Positions 23,107-34,263 of a stretch of 64,000 nucleotides of DNA are shown here, one piece after another (position 1 is the first letter of the stretch; the number at the start of each line of letters is the position of its first letter). The position numbers and the translations under genes were made by a program. Under the pieces are notes generated by a model. The model searched no databases and was not told where the DNA came from. It was given only the letters and a program-made list of their open reading frames with translations. The stretch is from Filosporella fistucella (lineage: Eukaryota; Ascomycota; Leotiomycetes; Helotiales): the NCBI GenBank assembly GCA_030077755.1, contig JAQJZZ010000018.1, positions 1,860,001-1,924,000 on the forward strand, read 5' to 3'.

Positions 23107-24158
23107 ATGGATTCTCCCGAACAACAACCACCATCACTGTTGAATTGCGCAATATGCCAAGATCCACAAGTGGAATCTTTTGCGACCTTAATACCTTGTG
23201 GCCATAAGTTTGACCCCGTCTGTATCCAGAAGCTTGCCCAACGCTCCGGGCGCGTTGGTAGATCATGTCCCTTATGCTGGACACAATTCAAGGAGTATCA
23301 AGTCAACCTAGGAGGAAATGAAGACTCGTTTGTAGAAGACATTGGACCGGTGCGACCCGAGTCACTGTTAACGGAAGGACCTTTTATTCAGCCAGATGAA
23401 GAAATCCTACCAGAAATGTCCCCAGGGGAGCGAGGACGTGCACTAGAACTTCGTCGACTTCACCGATATGAAGACTTCTACCATAAGAACTGGGACTCTA
23501 ACACCATCGTATATCATGCTATTATAGGGGAGAAAATTGGTTTGGTAGAGCGCTTTCTCCGCCTTGAACTTCAACAAACCGCCGAAGGCGTTAAGACTTT
23601 GTGTCAGATCCTACATTCTCTTAGTCTTTGAGTCTATCCCCGCGATCAGTGGAATTCTATTGGGTACATAGGGAGACATGATGAGAAGGAGGTGATGAGT
23701 GCCAGAATATACTACGGAGCATACATTCTCAAAGCTGGTGCCAGCCGTAATCGCTCACACTCTGAGACCAAAAAAGTACACGTCGACTTCGGTCCCTACA
23801 CGATACCTTTTGACGAGCGAGGACTTCGGGCAGAAGTTACAGTGGAACTTGACATAAAGTTATTTCTAGGTAAAGAAGATATTATCATCAACGAACTCAT
23901 AAGGCTGGCGGAAGTCTATGAAACTCCCTTGCTAGCTCTCTTAAAAAGCCAATTGTTCCTACAAACGTGTCGGACAATACACATAGGGAGAAAATTCGTT
24001 TGACTAGGAACTCTATGAGGCAATACATACAGAGCGAATTTGTCGCTCCGCAGCTGGAAGGAATACAGAGACCGTGGACGGCGCTGTTGGAGGACGTTGA
24101 GGGAGATCATAAATTTCAGTGTGAGGAGTATGGAAGGTCTTGCAGACTATGGTTGTAA
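23107..24158 (+). pseudogene. Disrupted RING-finger gene, paralogue of the gene at 25962
   Basis: From ATG 23107 (ACCATGG context) the frame encodes an N-terminal C3HC4-type RING (CAICQDP, CGHKFDPVC, CPLCW), then RGRALELRRLHRYEDF. It stops at TGA 23629-23631 after 174 residues. The same frame reopens at once and runs to 24003, with coding-like sequence (KKVHVDFGPYTIPFDERG). Near the A5 run at 23943-23947 the sense passes to another frame that continues to 24158 (REKIRLTRNSMRQYI). One nonsense change and one frameshift over about 1.05 kb are the simplest reading. I found no GT..AG intron that removes the TGA and keeps phase. The intact neighbour has 416 residues, the same RING layout and the matching ALERRRLKRWKGF. 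It is possible that a truncated 174-residue RING protein is still made. Confidence 0.6.
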
Positions 24159-24936
24159 TGATTAGATGTGACTATTATTGTAAATTAGTCTTGACGTTGC
24201 TAAACTCGCATGATGCTCTTAACAATTTTCAATGTGAAAAGGGTAATTGTATCTAACAACAGTGCAATGCAAACCTGTTAAGAATAAGCGTTGCTATTTC
24301 GCAATCTACTTCATTGGGAGTCTTTCTGTTTCTGTCACCCTCGAACCTATGAATTACTTGTAATTAGATGAACATTGTGTGTAAATTATGATATTGCCTG
24401 CCGCTTCCCTAAACTATACTACATATCTTTCGTAGAGCAAGAGTAATGTAGATTTCAAAAACTGTATCGCTTGTGAGAGAGGTTACTGGACGGACTACGT
24501 GGTGGAGAGATAGGAGAGAAATGAAAGCACGGGCACAGTGTATACTTTCTATAATTAGGTAAATGATCATGATAGAAGCCCTACCATTGGATCTGCAAAT
24601 TTCACTTCTACCAGGTTCTCGTTCTTTAAGCCGGCCACGTTTGTTTGCCGTGCAGTCATAATCTTGCATGGCTACAGTGATCCATGATCCAGATGTACTC
24701 AGTCTTTGTTATGATCCCCAAGTCTGATAGCATATAGCAGACATACCAACAGTTCATAACTGCGTTATGGCAAAACTGTAGAGTCCAAATTCGAGATTAT
24801 TCCCTCTCTGCCTAACGAGTAAAACAGTTTACCGGACTTAACTCTTTCAAGTTTTCATTCACATTGCATACATATACTATATCAATCACGGGCTTCTTGG
24901 CCTTAACGCATTCACCGCAGCACAGTAGCAGGCAAA
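24159..24936. other. Intergenic
   Basis: AT-rich, no gene supported. The open frame at 24409-24669 (minus) has no recognisable domain. Confidence 0.5.
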
Positions 24937-25485
24937 ATGGATTTCGTCTTCGTCTCCCGTGAAGATGGCGAAGAAGATATCACAACAATCGAACCATCCT
25001 CCACAACACCACCACAAACAATGGCACCTCTACCAGTAATATGCTGCAAAATACATCACCTTCCAATCCCCTCAGTCAACTCAGCTACAATCCTCTCGTT
25101 CTTCCACTCGCTCTCCACTTACCGAGAAAACGCATTCTCACCCACCTCCCTCTTCCCGCCCTTTATTTTCTCTCCTCAGCAATCAAGTCTCCCACAAACA
25201 CTCATCCACCTCGAGATAATCAAACCGGCACAGGGCATGCATAGGCAGTTTACGGATGCCTATTATGTGTTTACCGGGTTGGGGAAAGCGGAGAAGGATA
25301 TCATGGGAAAGAAGGGAGAGTGGCTGGAGGCTAGTGAAGATGAGGTTGAAAAGTGGAGGAGTTCAGAGAGTGAGTGGGTTAATAAAGATGATATTGGAAA
25401 TGATGAGGATAGAGTTGGTTGGATTTGCGACGTTTGTAATGTGGCGTATCGGGTTAGGGTTTTGAGGGGTGGTTTGGGAGGTTGA
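24937..25485 (+). CDS. Small hypothetical protein, 182 residues
   Basis: Single-exon frame starting in AAAATGG. The sequence is not recognised. The N-terminus is acidic and Thr/Pro-rich (EEDITTIEPSSTTPPQ). The middle is Ser/Pro/Phe-rich. The C-terminal half has EKWRSSESEWVNKDDIG and ends with GWICDVCNVAYRVRV, where a CxxC pair could bind metal or be chance. Base composition changes from C-rich in the first half to G-rich in the second. It lies between two RING paralogues but shows no RING itself. Confidence 0.5.
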   Translation: MDFVFVSREDGEEDITTIEPSSTTPPQTMAPLPVICCKIHHLPIPSVNSATILSFFHSLSTYRENAFSPTSLFPPFIFSPQQSSLPQTLIHLEIIKPAQGMHRQFTDAYYVFTGLGKAEKDIMGKKGEWLEASEDEVEKWRSSESEWVNKDDIGNDEDRVGWICDVCNVAYRVRVLRGGLGG

Positions 25486-25961
25486 GACATGAAAATAGGA
25501 GTGGTAAAGGAGTGATGGAGGCGATTTTGGATATGATACCCGGAGTGTGGGCTGAGGAGCCACTCTATTCTGGATAGGAAATCGCCGACGCAATCGTCGA
25601 ATAAACACCTTGTTTATTTGTAATTGATCAGCGTGTTGCTAATTCCCATGCTAGGAAAAATATGAAACTGCATTTCTCCTTTCGGGGTGGTGACTAGATC
25701 ACTGAAATATTGTATTTAAGTAATCCATTCACTTGAGAGTGTCCAGAACCCTGAATAATCCGGACCTTTCTGCTGCGAATGGTTGCGCACTGAGTGCTAG
25801 AGTAAGCTATGATTCATGGCCATGCTTGGGAATACTTGATTTTGAAGATTCACGAGTCAAAGCTAATTTTCACATCAGTATAAAGCACAACATGCTTTCA
25901 ATTCTTTCCGCATGAGAAACAGAAATTCTGAGACGCATCTGACTTCAACCACCGATCAAAG
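25486..25961. other. Intergenic
   Basis: No gene supported; promoter of the intact RING gene. A short open frame at 25733-25915 is unremarkable. Confidence 0.5.
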
Positions 25962-27212
25962 ATGCTTTCTCTACTCTCAAGATTTCGCGACCGCCCTGCT
26001 GTAGATTACAGCAGTGATCGTACTCCCAGCGGCGATTCATCTGACAGTGACATAGAATCCCCTGAGTCTCCTGATATCGATTTTGGATATGATACAGACG
26101 AGACGTTTGGCGGCTCCGACAGCCAAGGTGACAGCCATTGCCCTATCTGTCACGAACCGTTCAATAAACGCTGCATGGTAAGCACTTGTGGCCACTTGTT
26201 TGATGAAGCCTGCATTACGACTTGGACCAAAAACAATGGTCCTGAGAGACATGACTGCCCTCTATGCAGAGCCCGCATGGTTGAAATAAGGTACAACTTC
26301 GAAGGAAAAGAAAGGAGAATCATCCCGGTCACAGATGGTGCCACCTCTTTCAAAGTAGATATCCCAGCAGCTACACTCGATGGTATGATCAAACTAAATA
26401 ATACCATTGACCCGGACTTCGACCCAACCACCATCGATCCACGGCAACGCCATCTTGCACTAGAAAGGCGCAGGCTAAAGCGATGGAAAGGATTTGATCT
26501 GGTTATAAGGGCAAGGTACTTGGACGTCTTAGTGCAGGCTGATGAGGGTCCAATCATTGTGAGACGAAACTTATCAGTGAAAATTACGCAGAAGGGAAAC
26601 CAGACAACATCTGAAGTACTCAGAGAACTGAAAATGATGCCATACTTCTCATATGGAGAGCATATAACACCTTCTACAGACAGTGTCTTCCTGGAAGAGT
26701 ATGAAAATGCGAAAAGGGAAGCAGAAAGAACATGGAAAAGATGGGGAAACGAGAATGACATGATTCAACAACTGACAGTGCGGCCTTGGAGCCATATATG
26801 TTTGATGCACGACCGAGGACTTCAATCTGCAATCTCTTATTCACAAATATCCATATCAAGACTCCGAAATGGGGATATCTACCACATTCAATGGCGGACT
26901 TTGCTGCGAGAACGAGGACCAGCGATTGCTGATGATGACCTTGCTCCAGTGGAGTGTGGCAGTCCACATTTGCCAGAAGAGATCAGGCAAGCAGCGACAT
27001 TAGGTGTGCGAAGGGCAACAGAGAAAATACAAGTGACATTAGAATGGCTCGGCAAGGAACAAAAATATGGAGGAGGGCATATTGACCGAGCGACCACAAA
27101 TATCATGGAACCAATCCGTCACGAGCTCAAATGCCTTGCTTGCGAAGAACCGCACCGCAACGGAGAATGCGAGTTACCACAGAAAGTGATTCTGAGGTCG
27201 ATCGAGGGCTAG
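25962..27212 (+). CDS. RING-finger protein (probable E3 ubiquitin ligase), 416 residues
   Basis: Single exon. A Ser/Asp/Glu-rich N-terminus (residues 15-55, with SDSDIESPESPDIDFG) precedes a RING domain at about 59-105: CPICHEP, STCGHLFDEAC, CPLCRARM. RING domains bind two zinc ions and recruit ubiquitin-charged E2 enzymes, so an E3 role is the usual inference. The rest is not a domain I know. It holds RQRHLALERRRLKRWKGFD, SYGEHITPSTDSVFLEEYENA, a helical KREAERTWKRWGNENDM and, near the C-terminus, a second cysteine group (LKCLACEEPHRNGEC) that may bind metal. The broken gene at 23107 shares the RING and the ALE.RRL.R segment, so this looks like one intact and one decayed copy of a local duplication. 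Confidence 0.82.
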   Translation: MLSLLSRFRDRPAVDYSSDRTPSGDSSDSDIESPESPDIDFGYDTDETFGGSDSQGDSHCPICHEPFNKRCMVSTCGHLFDEACITTWTKNNGPERHDCPLCRARMVEIRYNFEGKERRIIPVTDGATSFKVDIPAATLDGMIKLNNTIDPDFDPTTIDPRQRHLALERRRLKRWKGFDLVIRARYLDVLVQADEGPIIVRRNLSVKITQKGNQTTSEVLRELKMMPYFSYGEHITPSTDSVFLEEYENAKREAERTWKRWGNENDMIQQLTVRPWSHICLMHDRGLQSAISYSQISISRLRNGDIYHIQWRTLLRERGPAIADDDLAPVECGSPHLPEEIRQAATLGVRRATEKIQVTLEWLGKEQKYGGGHIDRATTNIMEPIRHELKCLACEEPHRNGECELPQKVILRSIEG

Positions 27213-27603
27213 GAAAGGTGATTGTACAATATCAGTAGATACCTTTGTTCAACCAATTTGGTTCGAAAATAAGTAAATGAAAGAATAAGCGTGAAATGTA
27301 TGAATTCACTGCAATAATAAGATGTCTAATAAGTGATCTATCACAAGATAGGTAAAGATGCTGGTGAATTTGCATGGCGCTTGATCAACGCTCGAACTCT
27401 ATGGAGAAATATTGGCGGGGCTGTTGGGGTAGGGGAACATATTATGTAAGCAATCGACGCGTTGCCGTAACAACGGGACTGGATCGAACGCTATCAACAA
27501 TGACCCCATGAGATGCTCGGATTCTGGTTCTCAATATCGCCATGAAGAAAAATTATTTGCATTGACGCATAATTCATCCTTTCTTTGTTAGGTTCTCTTC
27601 AAC
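27213..27603. other. Intergenic
   Basis: About 390 AT-rich bases; 3' UTR of the RING gene and promoter of the Rid1-like gene. Nothing else seen. Confidence 0.5.
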
Positions 27604-30276
27604 ATGGCCTCTCAACATCCCCTACCAGATACTTATCAGCATAAACGATCGAAAACATCCATCCTAGCAAACTTGACATTCGCACATCGAAGGAACCCAT
27701 CTGCTGGTGCTACTCTATCTTCCAATATCCAAGATCAATTTGTGGCTTCTCCAGTGTACGAATCAATGCCATTCCTACCATCAGACCATCCCCACAGTAG
27801 AGCTTTGGGTGAATTGCATCAAAATCAACAAACACTACCTCCTGCACCACCAAAGAAGTCAAGGGAGGGAAAGCGTCCCAATACCACTGAGAATGGGTCC
27901 AAGTCACTGCACAAGAAAACATTGAGCTCAATTTCCTTGAAATCATTAGCTGGCAAAGACAATGACAAGGTGCACAAATCAAAAGAACCGAAACCAGAAA
28001 AGCCGAAGAAGACCAAGTCTACCACGAACCTTGCCAACCTTCTGTCACGTCCGAAATCCTCACGAACGCTCCACGACCAACAACTACAAGATGATGCTGT
28101 TGCACAGAAGAACAAAGAGAATCAAAGGCCATCAAACTCTACAGAGACACGACCCCCTCCAATTTATGCCCAATTTTCGAGCGAATATTTCACAAAGCAG
28201 CCATTAGGTGGGAAATTCTTGGAGGACGAAATTGACTTGTACACACCGGAGAATTACTCTCCTGGCAAGCAAAGAAATTTCTACGATAGCCCTGATGGTC
28301 GCCCTACACTCACCAGACGTGACGATAGTTTTCAACGCCCGAAATCTACATATCTACCAAGCAGTTTTAGTATGAAGGATATCACCAGGGCTGTCAGTAA
28401 TGGCTCGAGACACAGTGTCGAGATTATCCGTCGGGCATCTGGGGGAAAGAGACCAAGTCTGGACCGGAACTCAACAACCCAATCTGCCAAGTCAGAGAAG
28501 TCGGTGAAGTCTGAGAAGTCAGATAAATCTGACAAGGCAGTCCCTAACAGAGGTCAACGAGTAATGGCTGCTGTCTCTGCTTTTGGTACAAAGCAACAAA
28601 AGTCGCCTCAGACTGATGCTGGCTCCGTACTCCAAGATAAGGATGTCGAGAGAGAATTCGAGGCGATGTTGGATAGACGAAATATTCCTGAGCACCAAAG
28701 AGGAAAGATGCGAAGTCTGGCTATGTCAATGAAAAGAGATTTTGTTAAGCAAGACTGGGCCGAGATAGCTGCTGCAAAGAATGGCAGACCCGGAACCACC
28801 AATAGCGACTCAAGTGCTGATGCTGTTGACGGTACCGAAGATGTCCCTGAGGTCAAGACTAAGAGACCACGAAGTCGTACTTTTACTCTGTCCAGAGCCA
28901 GCAGTAAGGAGCCACCATCCCCAACGAAGAGATCGAAGGCGGAGGGTATCATGGGAAAGCAAGGCCGCAACAAGTCCTCGGAAAATGTGAATGGTGGATC
29001 TAAGTCTTTAACCGCCGCTGGTACAGCTGTTGCACACAACTTAATCGCGAAGGCGAAAGGTCAACTTGCACATGACTTCGTATCATACATGAGGAAAGTT
29101 CAAAAGCCAGAGTTGGTAGAAGTAGGCCGGCTTCATAAGTTGAGACTCTTACTTCGCAATGAGACAGTAGCATGGACAGATGATTTTATTGAGCAAGGCG
29201 GAATGGAGGAGATCGTAGGCCTGTTGCATCGAACGATGGAAGTCGAGTGGAGGTTGGTGCTATTTGAAAACTTCCACAATTTTGGCTAACCAATGATTAG
29301 AGAGGAACATGAAGATGCTTTACTCCACGAGGTCTTACTATGCCTCAAAGCACTTTCGACTACTGCTCTTGCCCTCGAGCATCTCGACAAAATTCAGACT
29401 ACGCTCTTCCCAGCACTCTTACACATGATCTTCGATGAAGAAAAGAAGGGCCCAAGCGAGTTTACCACACGCAACATCGTCACTTCCTTGCTATTTACTT
29501 ACCTCAAGTCTGCACCTTTATCCGAGCGTACCCATAGAGCAAAGACACTTCTATCTTACCTCAAGGATCCGGAGCCGACTGAATCCCAACGACCAGTTGG
29601 ATTCGTGTTGGAGATGAGACGACCTAGGCCATATAGAATTTGGTGCAAGGAAGTTGTAAATGTCACCAAAGAGGTTTTCTGGATTTTCCTCCATAATCTG
29701 AATGTTATCGCTTTGCCAGGAACCCGAGGCGCGGAGGACTACGATACAGGCAGCTTTACCGTAATCTCGTCTTCATCGAATGGTAGTTTTGATGCGTCTG
29801 ACCCTCACCACGTGTACATGGCAAAGCATTTCCCTAAGGAGCGACCTCCAGTTCCGGCTGCTCCATATGTTGGAGGTGTCGAGTGGGATGCGACCAATTA
29901 CCTTGCATCGCACCTTGACGTGCTCAATGGTATCATGGCTTGTCTTCCTACCCGGGAAGAACGTAATGCACTCAGAGACCAAATGGTGGTCTCAGGATGG
30001 GAGAAGTGCTTGGGAGGCACCCTCCGAACTTGCAAGGAGAAATTCTACGGAGGTGTACACTCTGGCCTTCGATGCTGGGTCGCGGCCGCAGCAGAAGACG
30101 GATGGAACACTAGAGATGTCCGCTGTGGACCATGTGTAGAAAAGAAACAGAGTCCAGTCCGAAAACCAGTAAAGAACGCCGCTCCAGTCGAGCCGGCGCC
30201 AAAAATCGACATGCAATTGGATTTCATGGGAGGTGGTGCACATAAAAGGGTTGTTAATGATGATGTCTGGTTGTAA
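27604..30276 (+). CDS. GTPase-binding GBD/FH3-domain protein, Rid1-like
   Basis: Two exons, 27604-29252 and 29301-30276, give 874 residues. The 48-base intron (GTTGGT..GATTAG, with GCTAAC) joins MEVEWR to EEHEDALLHEV. The first about 340 residues are disordered and basic, with Ser and Lys repeats (KSEKSVKSEKSDKSDK). Then DVEREFEAMLDRRNIPEHQR begins a formin-type GTPase-binding domain, and an FH3-like armadillo region runs from about residue 500 to 800. There is no FH1 or FH2, so it cannot nucleate actin itself. This matches fungal Rid1, a GBD/FH3 protein thought to act with Rho/Rac GTPases in polarity and septation. The C-terminus has KIDMQLDFMGGGAHKRV. Tail-to-tail with the Med2-like gene. 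Confidence 0.83.
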
Positions 30277-30847
30277 GGCTTTTTGTACTATTTTAATGAC
30301 GCTGGGTGTTGGGTACGGTGATTTGAGGCGTTGAGGGGAGCTTGTTGAGTTGAGAGTTGGTTTTTTTCTTTCCTATGTTGTGAGGGTAGGACGGATGATT
30401 AGGGGATGAGTCGGTCTGTTTTCTTCCTCCTTCATGATGATGGCATGAGTAATGATTATGATATGGATTAGTATGGATAAATTGAATATCATGAGTCAAC
30501 TTATATTTCTTTCTTTGATCAAACAGACTGAAGAAATGAAATGGTGAATGATTAATTGTGAACTGGTTTTGACTTTGGATAAGGAGCCATGAGTTAAGGT
30601 TTCCATACCCAAAACGTGGAAGAAAAGGTAATGTAGTGTGCGCATATCAGATGCATCAAATTGAGAGGATGCTAATATTCGAGGAGGCGAGAGTAAGAGT
30701 TTTGGAAGACTTGAGCACGTAAGGTACTTGAAAGTATATCGAACACACAAGTTCGGTAAACCATCGCAAAATTTCCTTTCTATTCGAGCTTGCCCATGAT
30801 TGAGCGCTAATATTTCGAACGTGTCCCCAATATCCTGTATTCCTAAA
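30277..30847. other. Intergenic between convergent genes
   Basis: Two 3' UTRs facing each other. AT-rich with GT-rich stretches; no gene supported. Confidence 0.5.
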
Positions 30848-32025
30848 TCACTCTAGGCCAAAAAACGCGTTGTCAAATTCTCCGTGTTCCATCCCTCCAT
30901 CGTCCCCTCCGCCAAAATACATGTCGTCGAAAACACTATCTTCTGCACCAGCCATACCAAGATCGATATCGAGATCCATATTGTCACCTCCTGGGCCGCC
31001 TGAGATATCTCCGAAGATGTCATCGATTGCTGTGTTACTGTCGCCAGTAGCATTTCCATTTCCATTTTCGTTTGTGTTATTGTTTTTATTAGCTGCGTTC
31101 GCGTCACTTGTTGGATCAAGATCTGGCATGTTGAAATCTTGAGATGTGTTGCCGAAGGTGGACAGGTCAAAGTCTGTATTTTGGGTGTGAGACGCGTCGT
31201 TATTTTGGGTATTGCTCGAATCGTTCAAGAAGTCCATGCCATCAAAATTTATGTCTCCTCCAGCATTGTTGTCGTCGTCAGGTATATCGAACAAGGAGTC
31301 GATGGAGGAATTCTGGCCTTCTGCAGTACCTGGTGCTGAAGTGGTAGTTTCACCATCAGTCTTGATTCCGAGACCTATGGGTTTGGATTTGGAATCGGTA
31401 ATGTTTGTGGAGCTCGGCGGTGTGAGAACCTGGCCCTTTGAGTCACTTAAAACTGTTTGTATGCTCTCTTTAGGTGGATCAGGAATCGTGACAGAACTCT
31501 GCTTCTCGGGGCTTCTGGATCGCTCCTTTTCAATCTTTATCGTTGCTTCTGGTGAAGGTTGTCTGTTGCCAGCTGCAATAGATTCTCTTCTTGATTCCGG
31601 GGAAAACGGCTCCTCCTTTGGAACTGGGATATCTTCGACAATAGGCTCGGGATTTTCTAAAGCAATTCTCTTTGCCTTTATTTCTTCGTAATCTCTCAAG
31701 ATCACCGCTTTTGCTCGTAACTATACACTTATCAGCCACAAGCCGCAAGTTCGAGTTATAATTTCTTACGATATCGCATTCAAGATCGTCGAGCGCCTGA
31801 TGGAAGTTCTCAGTCGCAGATGGCATAAAGGTACGGAGTCGAGGATTTCCGTTTGCCAAGGTTCTTCCTCCCTCTTTATTCGAGGACCGGAGAGCTTTCC
31901 CAGTCTCTATGAGCTACACCAGAGTCAGCTAGATGGTACAGACTCAAGAGAGGTCTGCTTACAATTGCATTGATCATGCTCTGCAGAGTATCCAATGGGG
32001 ATTTTGCCCTTGGAGCTTGCGCCAT
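30848..32025 (-). CDS. Probable Mediator subunit Med2-like protein
   Basis: Three exons, 32025-31963, 31913-31770 and 31720-30848, give 359 residues, with clean GTAAGC/GTAAGA donors and closed phases. The first 110 residues look folded and helical: MAQAPRAKSPLDTLQSMINA, LIETGKALRSSNKEGGRTLA, FHQALDDLECDI, then RAKAVILRDYEEIKAKR. The rest is disordered and acidic, with SP sites, an Asn-rich run (NKNNNTNENGNGNATG) and a C-terminus repeating Asp/Gly/Phe, ending DNAFFGLE. A short helical head with a long Asn/Asp-rich tail is the pattern of fungal Med2, a tail-module Mediator subunit that contacts activators. The family call rests on architecture and is moderate. Otherwise it is a nuclear-type acidic protein of unknown role. 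Confidence 0.6.
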
Positions 32026-33180
32026 GATGAACGACGGACTGCAGACGAGGAGTCAATTTAGAATTTCTCAAGTAGCGAGGCTGTATACTTCGTAGCTGGA
32101 AATATCTGAATTGTGCGTGGTAATTATTTTGGAGTATGGAGAACAATAGTAAGAAATGGATTTCATAGTTTACAGCAGCGTCATCAGTGAAGTTGAAGTC
32201 AAAGGTCGGCCAAAAAATGCCCGTGCACCGATGGTTCCCGTTGGCACTAACTCAAGACGAACTTTATTATCTTTAAGCTTTGCCGATTTAAAAACGTCTG
32301 AGACGAATCTCCCGTCTTGGAGAGAAAAAATAAAATCTGGAACAGAGGGGTGAAGATATGTTGCAGAGTGACAAACTTGGTAATTGAGGTGGAAATGGAT
32401 TTGAAGCTGCTTTTTTCCCCAGTTAACCCGGGAGGTTGGTTCGAGTTTCTTTACAGACCTATATTGATGATTATGCCGCCTTTCCCTCCCCCGGTACCTA
32501 GTCTACTATCTTAGTGATTATAAATGTTCTATTCAGGAAATTCTAAGTTGGGATAGATATACTCCTACTGCGTACCATGACAAAGAACAAATGTACAGCC
32601 TTATGACCCAACTTTCAAGCAATCTCTCTATATTGAAATTTAAAGCCACAGCCATAGCCAATCTCCCCAGATCCTCTCCTTATGTCAGCAGCTCATGCGA
32701 GTACCCCTGATTGTCCCGTACCATCACAATCGTTCATCTAATGAAGCTTGCATGAAACCCTAGGAGGCCACGCATGAGGGTCCATCTTGCGCTTAATCTT
32801 TGCGAGTATCTGCAACAATTAAGTGCTTTGAGGGTTGCCGCGAACAAGATAACGCTTATTATTATACAAAATATACTTTGCGAGAGCTGCATCTGCAAAC
32901 AGCTTAATCAGGAACTGCCGGCATGCATTTGAAGCTGTCAGTCTGTGTGAAAGGCTGGGACAGCACGACAGCACCGCACCCAATTCCCCCATCCCGTCCC
33001 AGACTTATATTCGCTTGTTGAAGAGTTTAATGAACAGACATTGTCTGATGGACTGATAGTGTTAGCGATGGAGGTCTAATAGTTAGTCTAATAGAGCTTC
33101 AACTTCAGCTTCCGGGCGTTTTACTGACGCAAGAGCTATGCTGCACACAATAAAGATATTTGGTGAAATTAAATGACTAA
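32026..33180. other. Intergenic between divergent genes
   Basis: No gene supported. It holds the promoter of the Med2-like gene to the left and the distal promoter of the RNA-binding protein gene to the right. Short open frames at 32156-32353 and 32317-32514 are not convincing. Confidence 0.5.
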
Positions 33181-34263
33181 GTGATGTTCATAGACTCTAC
33201 ACTCTACACTCTACTTTGTCGTCTGCGTCGTTACCTGTGTCCGCCGGTCAGTAATATCACCTCTTCTCCCAGCGCTGCAGTCTCAGACCCACTCCTCAAG
33301 CTTCCCTCGCTGCTTATTGGCCGTCTTTTCTCACCTCCCCACCCACACACCCAATCCCACTTCGTCGCCGCGCTACCTTACCCTTACACCTTACCCACCA
33401 AGCAGACAGACAGCCCAGAGACACACCAGACAGACCCAGAGCCAGACCAACAGCGGCAAAGCCAAAACCCAGACCTTCTGTGCTCTTCCTCCACTCCCAT
33501 TAATCACATCACGCTTCCGCACCTCGTCCCGTCTGGCTTCGTCGCGAATATCTTTCCTCTTTCCTCTTTCCTCCCCGCCTCCAACAAAATTAAATCCGCA
33601 GCGTTTCTCATCATCAACGGGCGTCTGGAATCTCGAGCGATTTTTTCTCTCTTTTTCCTGTGTCCTCGTTTTTTGTGATTCCCTTACTTCTTTTCAGATC
33701 AAAGTCAGAAATTCAAAAAAGTCAAAGTCAAAAGTCAAGTCCAAGTCCAAGTCCTAGTCAAACTCATCATCAGCAAGTCAATTCAGTCAGTCAGTCATCA
33801 GCGTCCTCCATCCTCTCTTCACCTTCTCACTTTTCACAAGTCTTCTCGATCTCTCGCAGTGCTCCTCTAGCACTTCGCTCTTCGCACTTCTTGTCGTACC
33901 TCTCCTTCGACAATTCACACTGTCGTAAACTTTCTATTATCGCCTTGCTGTATCGTATCAGCGATATTATCTCGTCTTCGTCGATATTCACCTTTCTTCG
34001 AAGCTTGTTCGCTCCGTCTGCCTTTCCGAGTCTGCTCTTGTCGTTCGAGTCGCACAAGACCATAGATACCTAGCATCAAGATAGAGCTTCGTCGTCTTGC
34101 TTCTCCTATCCGCGAGAGATTTTTCGATTCGGTTCTTCGTCGTCAGCACATTTTGCAATTTCACCAAGTGCTTGGCAGATTTAATTTCCTCAATCCTAAC
34201 GTTTTTTCAACGTCGCGCATCTTCGATTTACCTTCTTGAAATATCTACGAAACTTTCTCAACA
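33181..34263 (+). promoter_or_regulatory. Long pyrimidine-rich leader of the Pub1-like gene
   Basis: About 1.1 kb before the ATG at 34264 is rich in C and T on the plus strand, with many CTTTC, TCTTC and TTCTC blocks. At about 33715-33815 it has short direct repeats (AGTCAAAGTCAAAAGTCAAG, then CAAGTC and CAGTCAGTCAGT). Several upstream ATGs and open frames occur (33181-33678, 33317-33757, 33660-34073, 34097-34642). The long frames are a by-product of the C/T bias and lack domains. Long CT-rich leaders are common for strongly or post-transcriptionally regulated fungal genes. Whether all of it is transcribed is inference. Confidence 0.45.

Noticed and set aside
26150..26761. 203-codon minus-strand frame inside the intact RING gene
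   Set aside because: Antisense shadow of a supported coding frame with no domain.
33181..34073. Several overlapping plus-strand frames of 60-165 codons before the Pub1-like gene
   Set aside because: They arise from C/T bias, overlap in different phases and have no domain, so they are treated as leader sequence.
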